This document shows positions 8,023 to 17,297 of a stretch of DNA of 28,860 bases, piece by piece. Position 1 is the stretch's first letter; each line of letters opens with the position of its first letter. Source of the DNA: a virus; IMG/VR virus record IMGVR_UViG_3300049794_000033, positions 1 through 28,860 of that record; one strand, 5' to 3'. Below the pieces are notes generated by a model. The model saw nothing but the letters and a program-made list of their open reading frames with translations. It did no database searches and was not told the origin of the DNA. The translations under genes were made by a program, and so were the position numbers.

Positions 8023-9624
8023 TTATTCCTCGTCATCCGATGAGGATTTCTCACTAGGGCCGCTATCTACTCCGCCACCAAGTTTTTTGGCCGCTTCTAT
8101 TGCGTTCATTTGCCCGCGCGCCACCAGTGCCCGCAACGCCATTTTCTGATTGATGCGCGCTTGCGAGTCTTTGGGCTGGATCATGAGCGCCCCTGCTGCA
8201 TGTTCCATATCTTCGGTTCGACGCATTCCGAGTCCGACGTGCGCGTATCCGTAAATAGGTACATTCGAAGCGCCAATCGCTTGTTCTTTGCGCGCGCCCT
8301 CGGTGCCTTGAAATAGAACGCCTGCGCCCGGAAGATGGCTCAATCCCGCGGTCACCCGGTCCCACGCGCCGAGAGATTCGGGCGCCTGTTTGGAGCTCTC
8401 CTCCAGTCGAGTAGCGGCGAGTTCCTCTTTATCAGCCTTGCCGCCTTTACCCAAACCGGCTTTCCCGAGCGTCGGAAGACCTTGCGTCGGCGCCACGCCA
8501 CGCAGTGCGAGCGCGGCTTGGAGAGCCTGATTCAGCTCGATGGGTCGCCCCGTTTTTGGGTCCACCATTCCAGATTTATAGAGCTCGAACGCGCGCTTTT
8601 GGTCCGCTTCGGTGATACCGCCCGCAACACCGCCATTTTTCCACATTTCCAGGCCGCGATGCTCTTTGGCTTGTTCCAATTGGATGGCCGCCGACTGCTC
8701 CCTAGCCTGCGCCATTCGCACCGGACTGCCGCTGCGCGCGGCTTCGGCCATCATCTGCAGTTTGAACTGCTCTTGCATTTGCGCCTTGGTAGCCATATCC
8801 GCAGCGTCAGTGTCGCCGAATTGTTTTAACTTCTGCGCGTAGATATTATACGCCGCCTCGGCCCTTTTGCCCTTTTGCGCAATGTTGGCCTTCTGCGCGG
8901 CAATATCCTGGTCGATGCTTCGATTCATCAAATCTATAGCCGGATTGCCGTGCCCTTGCCCTTGCGACAACCCACCAAAAATAATCCCGATTACGCCGAG
9001 CATCTTTTCGCCGGCAGACTTGCTCCCCCACCAACGTCCCGGGTCCTCTTTCTGATTTGCCGCCTCGTCCTGCAGCCGCTTGTAATCAGCCATTTGGGCA
9101 TCAAGTGCATCATTGCGTTTTCGGCGCGCGGCATCCTGCGCAAACATCTGCTCGCCGAGTTGTTTAGCCTGCGTGTCATAAAGAGCCGCCATGCGCTCGT
9201 CGCCCTGCATTTGCGCACCGGCAACCGCGGCCGGCGCCTCTTGTTTCGCAGCCAGCGCCGTGTTGTATTCGCCGACGACGCCGGGCGACGCGGTGGGCGC
9301 CCACCTCCCTGCGACCGCGTGCGTCGGCGGCATCTTCCACTGAGGAACCGCCGCGGATTCCCCACCCGCCGCGCCACCGCCTGGAACGTCGTTGAACACA
9401 CCCGCAGCGCGCGCTACGCCACCTGGTGCTTCGGGCCGCGGAGTGATGGGGCGCGTGAGCTCCTGCCGGATGGCCGCCTCGCGCTCACCCCCCGGCATCG
9501 AAAGATTCGGCGGTGGGGCTTCATGGGATTCGAACGCCGGTTTCGGCGCTGGTGGGGCTGGTGCATCTAGCCAACCTTGGGCCTGCAATTTCGCCAACAT
9601 CTCCGGATCAATGGGAGCTGCCAT
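8023..9624 (-). CDS. Internal virion protein
   Basis: A 533-residue protein: a Pro/Ala-rich N-terminal ~125 residues, then mostly helical charged sequence. Residues around 200-245 contain GVIGIIFGGL followed by NRSIDQDIAAQKANI, a hydrophobic glycine-rich helix followed by an 'IDxDIxAQKxNI' stretch typical of internal proteins in podovirus-like phages. The C-terminus is acidic (SSSDDEE). The ATG at 9624 is chosen because it lies 1 nt after the TGA of the preceding gene and has a G-rich Shine-Dalgarno-like stretch; a longer in-frame start at 9696 would overlap that gene by 71 nt. It is the middle of three consecutive large internal/ejection proteins. Confidence 0.7.
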   Translation of the reverse strand: MAAPIDPEMLAKLQAQGWLDAPAPPAPKPAFESHEAPPPNLSMPGGEREAAIRQELTRPITPRPEAPGGVARAAGVFNDVPGGGAAGGESAAVPQWKMPPTHAVAGRWAPTASPGVVGEYNTALAAKQEAPAAVAGAQMQGDERMAALYDTQAKQLGEQMFAQDAARRKRNDALDAQMADYKRLQDEAANQKEDPGRWWGSKSAGEKMLGVIGIIFGGLSQGQGHGNPAIDLMNRSIDQDIAAQKANIAQKGKRAEAAYNIYAQKLKQFGDTDAADMATKAQMQEQFKLQMMAEAARSGSPVRMAQAREQSAAIQLEQAKEHRGLEMWKNGGVAGGITEADQKRAFELYKSGMVDPKTGRPIELNQALQAALALRGVAPTQGLPTLGKAGLGKGGKADKEELAATRLEESSKQAPESLGAWDRVTAGLSHLPGAGVLFQGTEGARKEQAIGASNVPIYGYAHVGLGMRRTEDMEHAAGALMIQPKDSQARINQKMALRALVARGQMNAIEAAKKLGGGVDSGPSEKSSSDDEE

Positions 9625-9625
9625 T

Positions 9626-11434
9626 TCAATACCCCGCCCCAAATTGCATGTTAGGGTTGTAGCTTTCGGCCGGACCGGTAGCGCCTCCGGGGACAACCCA
9701 ATGCGCGCCCGTTTGAGCGTCCGTCATTCCGTAGCCTTCCGAGCCGAGCTTTTGCGCGTAGGCGTTGGCCCTATTTACATCGACGCCACCTTGCGCATTC
9801 GTAAAATTGCCACTTCCCCCGCCCTTTCCCGCAGCCGCCGCATCTAATTTAGATGCCCCATATTTTTGCGCTATCCCCGCCAACGCGTCGAACGTCCCCC
9901 CCGCAGCAGCTCCCGCACCAGGCGGCGGCCTTGCTGCAGGGGCGCTGACCAGCGTGGGGGCTATTCCGCCGGGCGGACCTGACATGCCCGGGGCGCCAAT
10001 GGGCATGTCTCCGTACCTCATATCTCCAAATCTCATGTCGTCGTTGATTGGCCCGGCACCGTGCGGCCGTTGCACTGCCTGATGATGCTCACTTGGAGTT
10101 AGCGGCCCTGTCAGCACTTTCTGGAGTTCGCCGGTGCGGTCATTTTTCGCGAGGATAAAGTCCGGTTCCTCCCGCAATGTCCACCTCGCCCCGCCGCCAC
10201 CTGGTTCCTGAAGCTTCGCATCCCCGTACACATTATCGCGCTGCATATTGTCCAACCGCTCATTGAGACGCGCAACCGACGCCAATGCAAATGACGTAGC
10301 TTCCGGAATCTTGACACCCATCCCGCCCGCGGGATGCGGGCCCACCAATTTCGACCCGGCGTCCGTGGATGCCAAATCTTGAGCCATAATTCCAGTCTGC
10401 GTCCCCGACGGTTGCCCCGGCACGTTGTACTCATACTGGCTCGCGTGCAGCGCACCGAGAGCCTCATCGAGTTTTGGGCCCGCATCTCGGATGTTGTCTT
10501 TCGCGCGCGCATCAGACATCATCATCGCGCTGCCTGCCGCGCCAATGAGGCCCGAAGCGGCTTTGGCGGCGGCTGCGGCATTGCCCTCATTCAGGCCATA
10601 GGCATTGTTTTGGTTGTTCATTTGCGCTTGCATGTTCTGAGCATGCGCGTTGAACGCCAACTGTTGATACGCCAAATCGCCCTGTTGATTGAGCGCGTTT
10701 TGACCCGCTTGGAGCTGCGCTTGATTGTACGCGTTTCCCTGCAGCCCCGCCGCGCCTTGCATCCCAAGTCCTAAATAGCCCTGTTGTTGTTGGGCGTATT
10801 GGTTCTGCATTTGATTCGACATGCCGGCGTATTGCGACTGCGCTTGCTGCATCTCCTGAGCGCGGAGTTGCGCAGCTTGGCCTGCTGCTTGCTGCGTGTT
10901 CTGCGCATTTGCTGTCAACGCGTTTTTCTCCGCGTTCGCGATTCCTGCTTGACCGCGTGCCGAAGCGGCCATAGCCATGTTTGAGTTTATGGCGGCGTCG
11001 GTTCCTGCTTGAAGCTGCGCTTGCGCGGCACTTGGGCCGTTCCCCCGAGCCGCCTCGAACATCTGCCCCATTGCGGTCCGCTGATTCAGTTGCGCATCAC
11101 TATTTCCCTGTTGTGCGTTCCCGAATCCAGCATTGGCTCCCCCGATTTGCTGGTTGTACGCGTCGACCCCGGCCCCGTTTATTTGAGGCCCTTTTTGCTT
11201 CAACGCGCGCGCGGCCGCTGCTCTATAGTCGTGAGCCATACCACCCGCGGCCAACGGAGTCCCGCCGAAATAGACATTGTCGGGCGCGGATGCTTGGCCG
11301 AAGATACTGCCGCCGAAATCGTTGCCTTCGTTGCCATAGGCACCAGGGTCCTGCCGACCGTAGGTTTGATTTGGGTCGTACGAGCCGGAAAACGCGTCGT
11401 TTCCCCCCGTCCAATCCATAGTTGTCTGACCCAT
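9626..11434 (-). CDS. Internal virion protein with embedded S74-like chaperone domain
   Basis: A 602-residue protein. Residues ~85-300 are Gln/Ala/Asn-rich helices, typical of phage internal virion proteins. Residues ~307-395 match the start and core of the intramolecular chaperone (peptidase S74) domain of tailspikes: SDARAKDNI with S307, D308, R310 and K312, then QYEY, GIMAQDL (348-354), VKIPEA and a final helix SVARLNERLDNM. S74 domains usually sit at the very C-terminus and self-cleave just before the Ser; here ~205 residues follow, rich in Pro/Gly with RFGDMRYGDM repeats. Whether it cleaves is unknown. AGGAGT precedes the ATG strongly. Confidence 0.7.
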   Translation of the reverse strand: MGQTTMDWTGGNDAFSGSYDPNQTYGRQDPGAYGNEGNDFGGSIFGQASAPDNVYFGGTPLAAGGMAHDYRAAAARALKQKGPQINGAGVDAYNQQIGGANAGFGNAQQGNSDAQLNQRTAMGQMFEAARGNGPSAAQAQLQAGTDAAINSNMAMAASARGQAGIANAEKNALTANAQNTQQAAGQAAQLRAQEMQQAQSQYAGMSNQMQNQYAQQQQGYLGLGMQGAAGLQGNAYNQAQLQAGQNALNQQGDLAYQQLAFNAHAQNMQAQMNNQNNAYGLNEGNAAAAAKAASGLIGAAGSAMMMSDARAKDNIRDAGPKLDEALGALHASQYEYNVPGQPSGTQTGIMAQDLASTDAGSKLVGPHPAGGMGVKIPEATSFALASVARLNERLDNMQRDNVYGDAKLQEPGGGGARWTLREEPDFILAKNDRTGELQKVLTGPLTPSEHHQAVQRPHGAGPINDDMRFGDMRYGDMPIGAPGMSGPPGGIAPTLVSAPAARPPPGAGAAAGGTFDALAGIAQKYGASKLDAAAAGKGGGSGNFTNAQGGVDVNRANAYAQKLGSEGYGMTDAQTGAHWVVPGGATGPAESYNPNMQFGAGY

Positions 11435-11445
11435 GATAAATACTC

Positions 11446-14400
11446 CTATCCGCGTTGTCCGGGCGGCAAATTTTGATTGCGGCCTTGGTCGTCAACTCCC
11501 ACTTCGAGTGAGATGCTGGCCCATGAAAACCCTTGTCCTGTAGTATAGCCCCCAATGGGCTGAGTGTCCGTCAATGTCACCTGAATGGCCTTCGCTTTTT
11601 GGTTACCGACCAGATGCTCGATATCCACTTGCGGGATTCGGTCGAAGGTGGCGATTTGCGTATCGGTCCAAGAATTGGTCTCGGTGTAGTAGCTGGCGCC
11701 GGCATAGTCGAATTGAAAACTCACGGAAAGTTGCGCCGGGTCCAATCGGCTGCTTTGAATCTGCGCACGCCAAAACCGGGCGAACCCACTCAGAGCCGGC
11801 TTGAACCAAGCGCTTGTAAACGACGCTGTAATCCAACGGGTCGCGGGCACCAGAGGGTGGGAGTCGACATATGCATTCGCGACGAGGACTCCGCTGTTCT
11901 CACGGTAGATAGCGCCGGTGATATCAGCCCAATAGACAAGCGGCATGTTGGCCGTCCCGGTGAGCGTATCACCCCGACCCCCTGCTACCCATGTCGTGCG
12001 GGCCGCGGCGAAATCTCCGCCCAAGTCGAAACTGAAATGCGAGTCGACACTCCAGCATTGAGTGATATAGTCGTACACGAGCCGGGCCCCAGTGCCGACC
12101 GTCGGCGAATCATTGGGCGCCATTTCGAAATATACCCGCCCTTGACTAGGGTGCGCGAGAGCGCCAGTGCACACGGGATTGGCGTCGATGAGGTCCTCGA
12201 CATTCCCGCTGATGTAGTGAACTTGCAAGTCTCGAGACAGGAGGAAAATACCTCCGCCGCCATTGGGCGCCCCAGTAGGTGAGAGGAACATGCACCCGAG
12301 CTCCGTCACCACGATGCTCCGCTGGTCAACGGCGCCCACGTTGGCGGGGACAGGCTGCGGCGGATTCGTCCAATCGTTGGAGGCACCGGTGTCGAAGGGC
12401 CCCTCTCCGACGATGTACTCGATGCCAAGTTGGTCAGTGCCGCGACGAACGAAGACGATGAGTTTCTCGTCCATAGAGGCGAGCGCCGTGACTGCACCAG
12501 ATGCAAATAGATTCATCTGCTCGTTGAAGCCCGGTACCTCCCCAGACGTAAACGCCTTTGACGGCCATATGACTGTCGGGTCATCGCATCCACTCAAGAA
12601 AAATCGATTCTTGTGCGTGACGCAGATGCGCGCGCTCGGCGGGAGGAAATTGTCGAGGATACCGCCCGTCGTGTAGAGCAATTCTCTGCCAGGTACGCCG
12701 CCCGTTGAGTCAAAAAACGTAATACTGCTCGCGGACGTATCATTCTCCCGAGAACCTATAAGATAGTAGGAAGTGCCGCCAGCAACCGTGGCGTAGACAC
12801 AAATCTTGACCTTCGGCGCAGCATTTTGCGAGACCGCATTGCCAAAAAAGCTTGCGGCTTGTGGCCGCTGACGCCAGGTGATACCCAACGTCGGAAGCGT
12901 CAAGGTCACATTATTGTTGACGCATGCCACACCTATCGGCGGCGACGCCGCACTTCGGTGAATATTGCCGCCCGCGTCCGTCCACTCGTATGTCGCAATA
13001 TAAGAGAAAACGCCGTTCATCGAACCGGCGCCAGTGGTGAGAGTAATGGCTTCTGGATACCATAGAAACCCCATTTCAGACGGTGTCTGCCCGTCGTAAG
13101 TGAACGGCGTGCCGGCAGATAGGCCGAGTGTGTAATTACCGGCCAGCGTGTTGCCGAAGTATCGAAGCTGCGATGCTAGGTCAAAGGGTTGGATGAACAT
13201 GCCTATTCGAGTCAACGATGTATTCACAAATGTCAACGTCGCTATCGTAGTAGCTGATGTGGCGACTAGTTGGCACGGAAACGTAAGACCAATGAGGTCC
13301 GGCGATACGACATTTGCGGAGCCGGCCGCTTTCGCCAATCGTGGCGCCACGGTAGCCACCAAGCGGGCGGGCGCGTCGGTTGCCGCGGCCGCGGACGACA
13401 GCCCAAACCAGTCGAAGCACACGAGCGATTGCGTCCCTTGTAGCGCGCTCACGACGAGAACCATCGCATAGCAGCGAATTCCGACAGCTTGGTTAATAAC
13501 AACAGGTTTGCTTCCGAGTGTCACGCCCGGCGTGCGCTTGGCGGCGCCAACCGCTGTAGCGACACCCGCAATGACACTAACTTGTTGGCCGTAGAGCGAC
13601 GTCAGATGCGGCGCTGGACTGCTGTCAAATATGGTGTAAAACACAACCGACGAGGTGCTCGACACGCGCGCGATACCCATTTGCGCGTATCCGCCAGGCG
13701 GATAACTACCCCAATTGACAGGGGTAGTTTGCGCAAAAGAGGCGTCATTGAACGACCACGCTTCGGGGACGAAAAAAGCCCCGCCGGTTCGAACATATGC
13801 CACCCAACATTGCTCATTGAGTGTGGCCAGAACACCAATTGAAGCGATGGCCCCAACACCTGCGCTCGTGAACGTGTGCACTACACCGAACGTAGAGACA
13901 CTCACCGTCACGCATTTATTGTTTCCGCCGGCGCTAGTGACATAAGCGAGGACGAATCTCGTGGTGTCCCCAACCACGGGCGTGATGTCGTACTGACATA
14001 AAAAGGAGGCGATGATGGTATTGTCGAATAGGGTAATAGTACTCCACCCGGCGTTGACGTTCGTCAAGTCCAATCGACTCAAATATAGTCCTGGCGTGGC
14101 GCCTGCTAATCGTTGCCATGCCGCAATCGCGAAGTTACCGCACACAATGATTTTGGGGAAACCAGGAATTTGATTGACCCCGCCGTACGTGTCAATCGTT
14201 AGTGATGGTTGCACAACCGCGGCGCTCGACGCATCAATAACAGAGGTATTTATAGACCCAGTAAATAGACCTGTAGCCGGGTTGACGACTACGTTGTTGG
14301 TAGCAATTGCCACGTAATAGTTTTGATTTGCAGCGTAGGCCATATCTGCCCCTTGGAATAAGCCGGCGTTAGGGCCCGTTGCGATAACAGGAATATGGTC

Positions 14401-14727
14401 AAGCGCCACGGCTTCGGGGGCCGAATCAATAAGTTGCCACACCCCTTCGCCGTCGCTGTATTGAGAAAATGTATATCCGTTGAAGTGAAGTGGGCTTGCA
14501 CCATAGTTCACGCCGCGCACCGACCCAGACTCCGAGCGCGAGATGATACCTTTCTTGAGCGTGCTTGAAAGGCGCTTGCACCCAACACGCTTTCGGATTG
14601 CGCCGTTTTTCGTTCGTACGCAATTGGTCATTTGGACCGCACCGTCAATGACCAAACTTCGCGCGTCTGCCTCTTGATTCAACCCGCTCGACAGTGGCGC
14701 TTCAATCAGTGCTTTTCGGAGCGGCAT
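11446..14727 (-). CDS. Large tail nozzle-like structural protein
   Basis: A 1093-residue protein. The N-terminus (LNQEADARSLVIDGA...MTNC, then GAIRKRVG) has the 'gvnqq.d......a....N.....G...kRpG' opening found in T7 gp12-type tail nozzle proteins and related stabilisation proteins. The body is beta-rich and repetitive, suggesting a propeller-like fold; the segment around 700-800 (THKNRFFLSG, LIVFVRRGTDQ) is a recurrent pattern in these proteins. It is longer than T7 gp12 (about 790 residues), so extra insertions are likely. It lies downstream of the adaptor gene with two structural genes between, in the normal head-to-tail order. GAGGAAA lies just ahead of the ATG. Confidence 0.75.
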   Translation of the reverse strand: MPLRKALIEAPLSSGLNQEADARSLVIDGAVQMTNCVRTKNGAIRKRVGCKRLSSTLKKGIISRSESGSVRGVNYGASPLHFNGYTFSQYSDGEGVWQLIDSAPEAVALDHIPVIATGPNAGLFQGADMAYAANQNYYVAIATNNVVVNPATGLFTGSINTSVIDASSAAVVQPSLTIDTYGGVNQIPGFPKIIVCGNFAIAAWQRLAGATPGLYLSRLDLTNVNAGWSTITLFDNTIIASFLCQYDITPVVGDTTRFVLAYVTSAGGNNKCVTVSVSTFGVVHTFTSAGVGAIASIGVLATLNEQCWVAYVRTGGAFFVPEAWSFNDASFAQTTPVNWGSYPPGGYAQMGIARVSSTSSVVFYTIFDSSPAPHLTSLYGQQVSVIAGVATAVGAAKRTPGVTLGSKPVVINQAVGIRCYAMVLVVSALQGTQSLVCFDWFGLSSAAAATDAPARLVATVAPRLAKAAGSANVVSPDLIGLTFPCQLVATSATTIATLTFVNTSLTRIGMFIQPFDLASQLRYFGNTLAGNYTLGLSAGTPFTYDGQTPSEMGFLWYPEAITLTTGAGSMNGVFSYIATYEWTDAGGNIHRSAASPPIGVACVNNNVTLTLPTLGITWRQRPQAASFFGNAVSQNAAPKVKICVYATVAGGTSYYLIGSRENDTSASSITFFDSTGGVPGRELLYTTGGILDNFLPPSARICVTHKNRFFLSGCDDPTVIWPSKAFTSGEVPGFNEQMNLFASGAVTALASMDEKLIVFVRRGTDQLGIEYIVGEGPFDTGASNDWTNPPQPVPANVGAVDQRSIVVTELGCMFLSPTGAPNGGGGIFLLSRDLQVHYISGNVEDLIDANPVCTGALAHPSQGRVYFEMAPNDSPTVGTGARLVYDYITQCWSVDSHFSFDLGGDFAAARTTWVAGGRGDTLTGTANMPLVYWADITGAIYRENSGVLVANAYVDSHPLVPATRWITASFTSAWFKPALSGFARFWRAQIQSSRLDPAQLSVSFQFDYAGASYYTETNSWTDTQIATFDRIPQVDIEHLVGNQKAKAIQVTLTDTQPIGGYTTGQGFSWASISLEVGVDDQGRNQNLPPGQRG

Positions 14728-14736
14728 GATTTTTCC

Positions 14737-15216
14737 TCAGAAAATGTAAATATCGTAAGTGCCAGAGTTCCCGCTGAAGAGCGGCACTACCGAATCGGCA
14801 CCAACGCCAGCCGGGTAAGCGCCATCTGTAAATAGCGGGTACCCGCTACTAGCAGTAGCATGCACGCAAAAATAGCCTTGCCACTTTCGCCCCAACCCAT
14901 GCGCAAGAGCCTGCGTTTGCCCGGCAGTAAATGTCACGGAGCGAAGAATGTTCCCCGGTATCAATTGATTGGTGCTAACCACCCCGAGCACGGACAAAAC
15001 GCTTTCCTGCATTTTGTTCATGACGTCATACAACTTGGCGGCGTCTGCAACATCAGAGGCGGTAAAAAATACGCGCCGGAGTGTAACCCACGTTTTCGTA
15101 ATGACACTAAGCGGCGCGCCTGCGGGGACCGGCTTGGTCCCCGAATCAGCGGTCACCTCTTGGGAGAGGATAGATGACGCACGCGGCGCCGAATTTTTGG
15201 TAGCCGGGGCCGCCAT
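14737..15216 (-). CDS. Small virion structural protein, jelly-roll-like C-terminus
   Basis: A 159-residue protein. Residues 1-85 are helical with a polar N-terminus; residues ~90-159 are predicted beta (VTFTAGQTQALAHGLGRKWQGYFCVH ending in YDIYIF), a pattern common in small phage decoration or fibre-tip domains ('aG.t..v.HgLgr..qG'). It lies between the paralogous structural protein and the nozzle gene. No catalytic motif. A decoration or tail-knob attachment role is inferred from context. Confidence 0.65.
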   Translation of the reverse strand: MAAPATKNSAPRASSILSQEVTADSGTKPVPAGAPLSVITKTWVTLRRVFFTASDVADAAKLYDVMNKMQESVLSVLGVVSTNQLIPGNILRSVTFTAGQTQALAHGLGRKWQGYFCVHATASSGYPLFTDGAYPAGVGADSVVPLFSGNSGTYDIYIF

Positions 15217-15221
15217 GATGC

Positions 15222-16256
15222 TTAGACCTGGTTGAAGATGCCGACCGTGAGAACAGATTGGTCAGCGGTATTCGCGGTGCCTGCCGCCACGGATGCTTGC
15301 ACCGTGGTCGTCGCCGTTCCGAGCGCTCCCGGCGTCGGAGCCGCTGCAGTCTCATAGCGAATGGTCGATGTCACCGTACCCCCGCTGGCCGTTTTATCGC
15401 AGACCACGAGGCTTTGCGTGGCGCTCAAAATAGGCACATTGGTGATGGCGCGATTTCCCGACGCACTCAACGTCACGCTCTGAAACACGGCTCGCGGGTA
15501 GAGCGTAAACGATGCAGTTCCGACTGCATTGGTTGACCCGGTGTTGGTGACCACCCACGTGGTGCCGGCAAACACTGTCCCGCGCGCGATGAGGATTTCA
15601 GCCTTGTTCGGGATGATTGCGCTTTGTTGCCAGCTGCTCGCCTGCACAGCGCTGAACTTCGCGCCCGCAGCACCGACCGCCGTGATGACGTAGAGTCCGA
15701 CGTCGACGGCCGCGCCGGCAATCCCCGGCGGGAGCAGGAATGTGTCACCGACTGCGGGTGTCACACCATCGGCCATAGTACTTGTAATAGCGCCATTGGC
15801 ATTTCCCAGAAGGGAACCCGCCGTATTGGTGTATGCAGGAAGCGCTGCGACGATGACATAGTCAGCCGCCATTTGGAAGTCGATCGAATCGCCCCCAGTT
15901 TTCGATTCGATATAGTTGGCCGCCGATGCGATGCCACTGACACCATCGCTGACCGTAACTGCAACGAGAATCCCGCTCAACGTTGACGCCGAACTGACTT
16001 CGGTGTTGGCCGGCATGACTACCGTGAACGCGTTCACCTGCCCAGGCGTCCAAACGAACGTGTTCTGGTGAAGGCCAGGATAACGCGGGCAGATAAGCGT
16101 GTATTCTGCACGTGCGATACCCGTAGTGGATTGAAGTGCAAATGTCACGGTAGCGCCGGGAGTAAACAAGCCAATGCTCGTTCCCGATATAAGATTTACT
16201 GCGGGCAGCGGCCCATCTTGGATGCTGATTTGAGCGTTCGTTGTCGTGAGTGCCAT
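15222..16256 (-). CDS. Virion structural protein, duplicated N-terminal domain (copy B)
   Basis: A 344-residue protein in three parts. Residues 1-119 are the paralogue of the N-terminus of the 4255-5058 protein. Residues ~125-245 resemble a widespread tail-associated module of the form 'VDGVt.a.GDtfLl.....NGlYvVt..G', seen here as DGVTPAVGDTFLL, VGLYVITAVG and ARGTVFAGTTW. Residues ~250-344 are a beta-rich C-terminal domain. AAAGGA lies 9 nt before the ATG. It is transcribed right after the adaptor gene, so a role near the portal vertex or in attaching tail appendages is likely. The shared N-terminus suggests both paralogues bind the same or equivalent virion site. Confidence 0.75.
   Translation of the reverse strand: MALTTTNAQISIQDGPLPAVNLISGTSIGLFTPGATVTFALQSTTGIARAEYTLICPRYPGLHQNTFVWTPGQVNAFTVVMPANTEVSSASTLSGILVAVTVSDGVSGIASAANYIESKTGGDSIDFQMAADYVIVAALPAYTNTAGSLLGNANGAITSTMADGVTPAVGDTFLLPPGIAGAAVDVGLYVITAVGAAGAKFSAVQASSWQQSAIIPNKAEILIARGTVFAGTTWVVTNTGSTNAVGTASFTLYPRAVFQSVTLSASGNRAITNVPILSATQSLVVCDKTASGGTVTSTIRYETAAAPTPGALGTATTTVQASVAAGTANTADQSVLTVGIFNQV
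15900..16256 (-). repeat. Duplicated N-terminal protein domain, copy B
   Basis: This segment encodes residues 1-119 and is a diverged paralogue of 4705-5058. Conserved blocks are ISIxDG, IGLFTPG, FALQS, GIxRAE, YPGLHQ and PGQ. The downstream domains of the two proteins are unrelated, so this is a mobile or duplicated attachment module rather than whole-gene duplication. Confidence 0.8.
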
Positions 16257-16287
16257 GGTTGCAAATTCCTTTGGGCTACGCGCCCGA

Positions 16288-17037
16288 TTAGTAGCCCGGA
16301 CGGCCTATCCAGCCGTCATTGAGAGTGACATCCTGCACGCGTTGAGGATTCTCGGCGTCGTGCGTGACCAGCATCGACATGATGCGGGCCTCTTCCTGCT
16401 GCTGCCGCCCCATCAGTAGGTTAGCGTGGTCGAACCGCTCTTGTTTGATGAGAATTTTGATGGCGGCGTCGAGCACCGCGTACTCTTCAAACCCATTGAT
16501 GCCGTCGAACTGGTCTGCGCCGGAAACCAACGGCGCCAATACGGGGTAGTACCACAAGGTGCAGTTGAACTGACCATTTGGCATCGGAATCAATTTGATT
16601 GAATCTGTCCCCGCATTGGCAACAGCGCCGGAGGCCTTGCCGGTGAATTGGTAGAAAACCGGCTGGGAATAAATCCAACCGGGGTACCATTTGAACCGGT
16701 TTCGTTCAGACCACATGAATGGTCTTGCAGAGATGACGATTTGCTGGCCAAATGTGACGTCCAGCCCTTTTCCCTTGTAGAAATCGGACACGTTTATGAG
16801 CTGGCCGGCGCCAATTTTGTAGACTTCCGTCCCATTTACGGTGTTGAAGTTGACCGAGCTTAAATAGTAGGGCTGGTCTTGCTGCGCGATAATCAAATCA
16901 TACAGCTTTGCCAACCCCTCATTGATGTTATCCGTGAGCTCGGCGGCGGAATACAGCGCGCTGTTAGACGCCACTTCGACGTTCGCGCGTTGCTTCACGC
17001 GTGCCGTCAACGTGGTGAGACTTACTAAGCGCGCCAT
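16288..17037 (-). CDS. Head-to-tail adaptor (T7 gp11-like tail tubular protein A)
   Basis: A 249-residue protein. The N-terminus is helical with 'YSAAELTDNINEGLAKLYDLI', matching the 'f...el...IN.sl..LYDll' start of phage adaptor proteins, followed by a beta-rich centre (YYLSSVNFNTVNGTEVYKI) and a C-terminal helical part with 'EEYAVLDAAIKILIKQE'. This architecture is typical of adaptor proteins that bind below the portal and connect it to the nozzle. Position after the capsid and decoration genes and before the nozzle gene agrees. The stop and the next start are separated by short spacers, implying one operon. Confidence 0.8.
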   Translation of the reverse strand: MARLVSLTTLTARVKQRANVEVASNSALYSAAELTDNINEGLAKLYDLIIAQQDQPYYLSSVNFNTVNGTEVYKIGAGQLINVSDFYKGKGLDVTFGQQIVISARPFMWSERNRFKWYPGWIYSQPVFYQFTGKASGAVANAGTDSIKLIPMPNGQFNCTLWYYPVLAPLVSGADQFDGINGFEEYAVLDAAIKILIKQERFDHANLLMGRQQQEEARIMSMLVTHDAENPQRVQDVTLNDGWIGRPGY

Positions 17038-17040
17038 GGT

Positions 17041-17286
17041 CTATTCCGGGCCCTCTGGCGCCATTTCCATGTCGTCTTCACCGGGTGGCTTCACGGTGAG
17101 ATTGAGGGCAGAGAACGCATCGCGCACGCCGGCCGCATCTTTGGCGTGGATGGCGTCGAGGAGCGCTTGCGCGGCGCCGAGCCCATCGTCCTCGCCGAGC
17201 GCGTCTTCCTCCGCGGGCGTCGTCGGCGCGTCTTTGCCCATTAGCATTCCGAGCGGGTCATCTTTGGTGATGTCACTTTTAGCCAT
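17041..17286 (-). CDS. Small acidic protein downstream of capsid genes
   Basis: An 81-residue acidic protein; the ATG at 17286 (MAKSDITKDDPLG) is chosen over a longer in-frame start because that would overlap the upstream gene and because AGGGA lies upstream. Residues ~40-65 (AQALLDAIHAKDAAGVRDAFSAL) form an amphipathic helix of the type 'aLldAi.agDaa.v..Af' found in many small proteins next to phage capsid genes. The ends are rich in Glu, Asp and Pro. Function unknown; possibly an assembly factor. Confidence 0.65.
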   Translation of the reverse strand: MAKSDITKDDPLGMLMGKDAPTTPAEEDALGEDDGLGAAQALLDAIHAKDAAGVRDAFSALNLTVKPPGEDDMEMAPEGPE

Positions 17287-17297
17287 TTGACATATCC

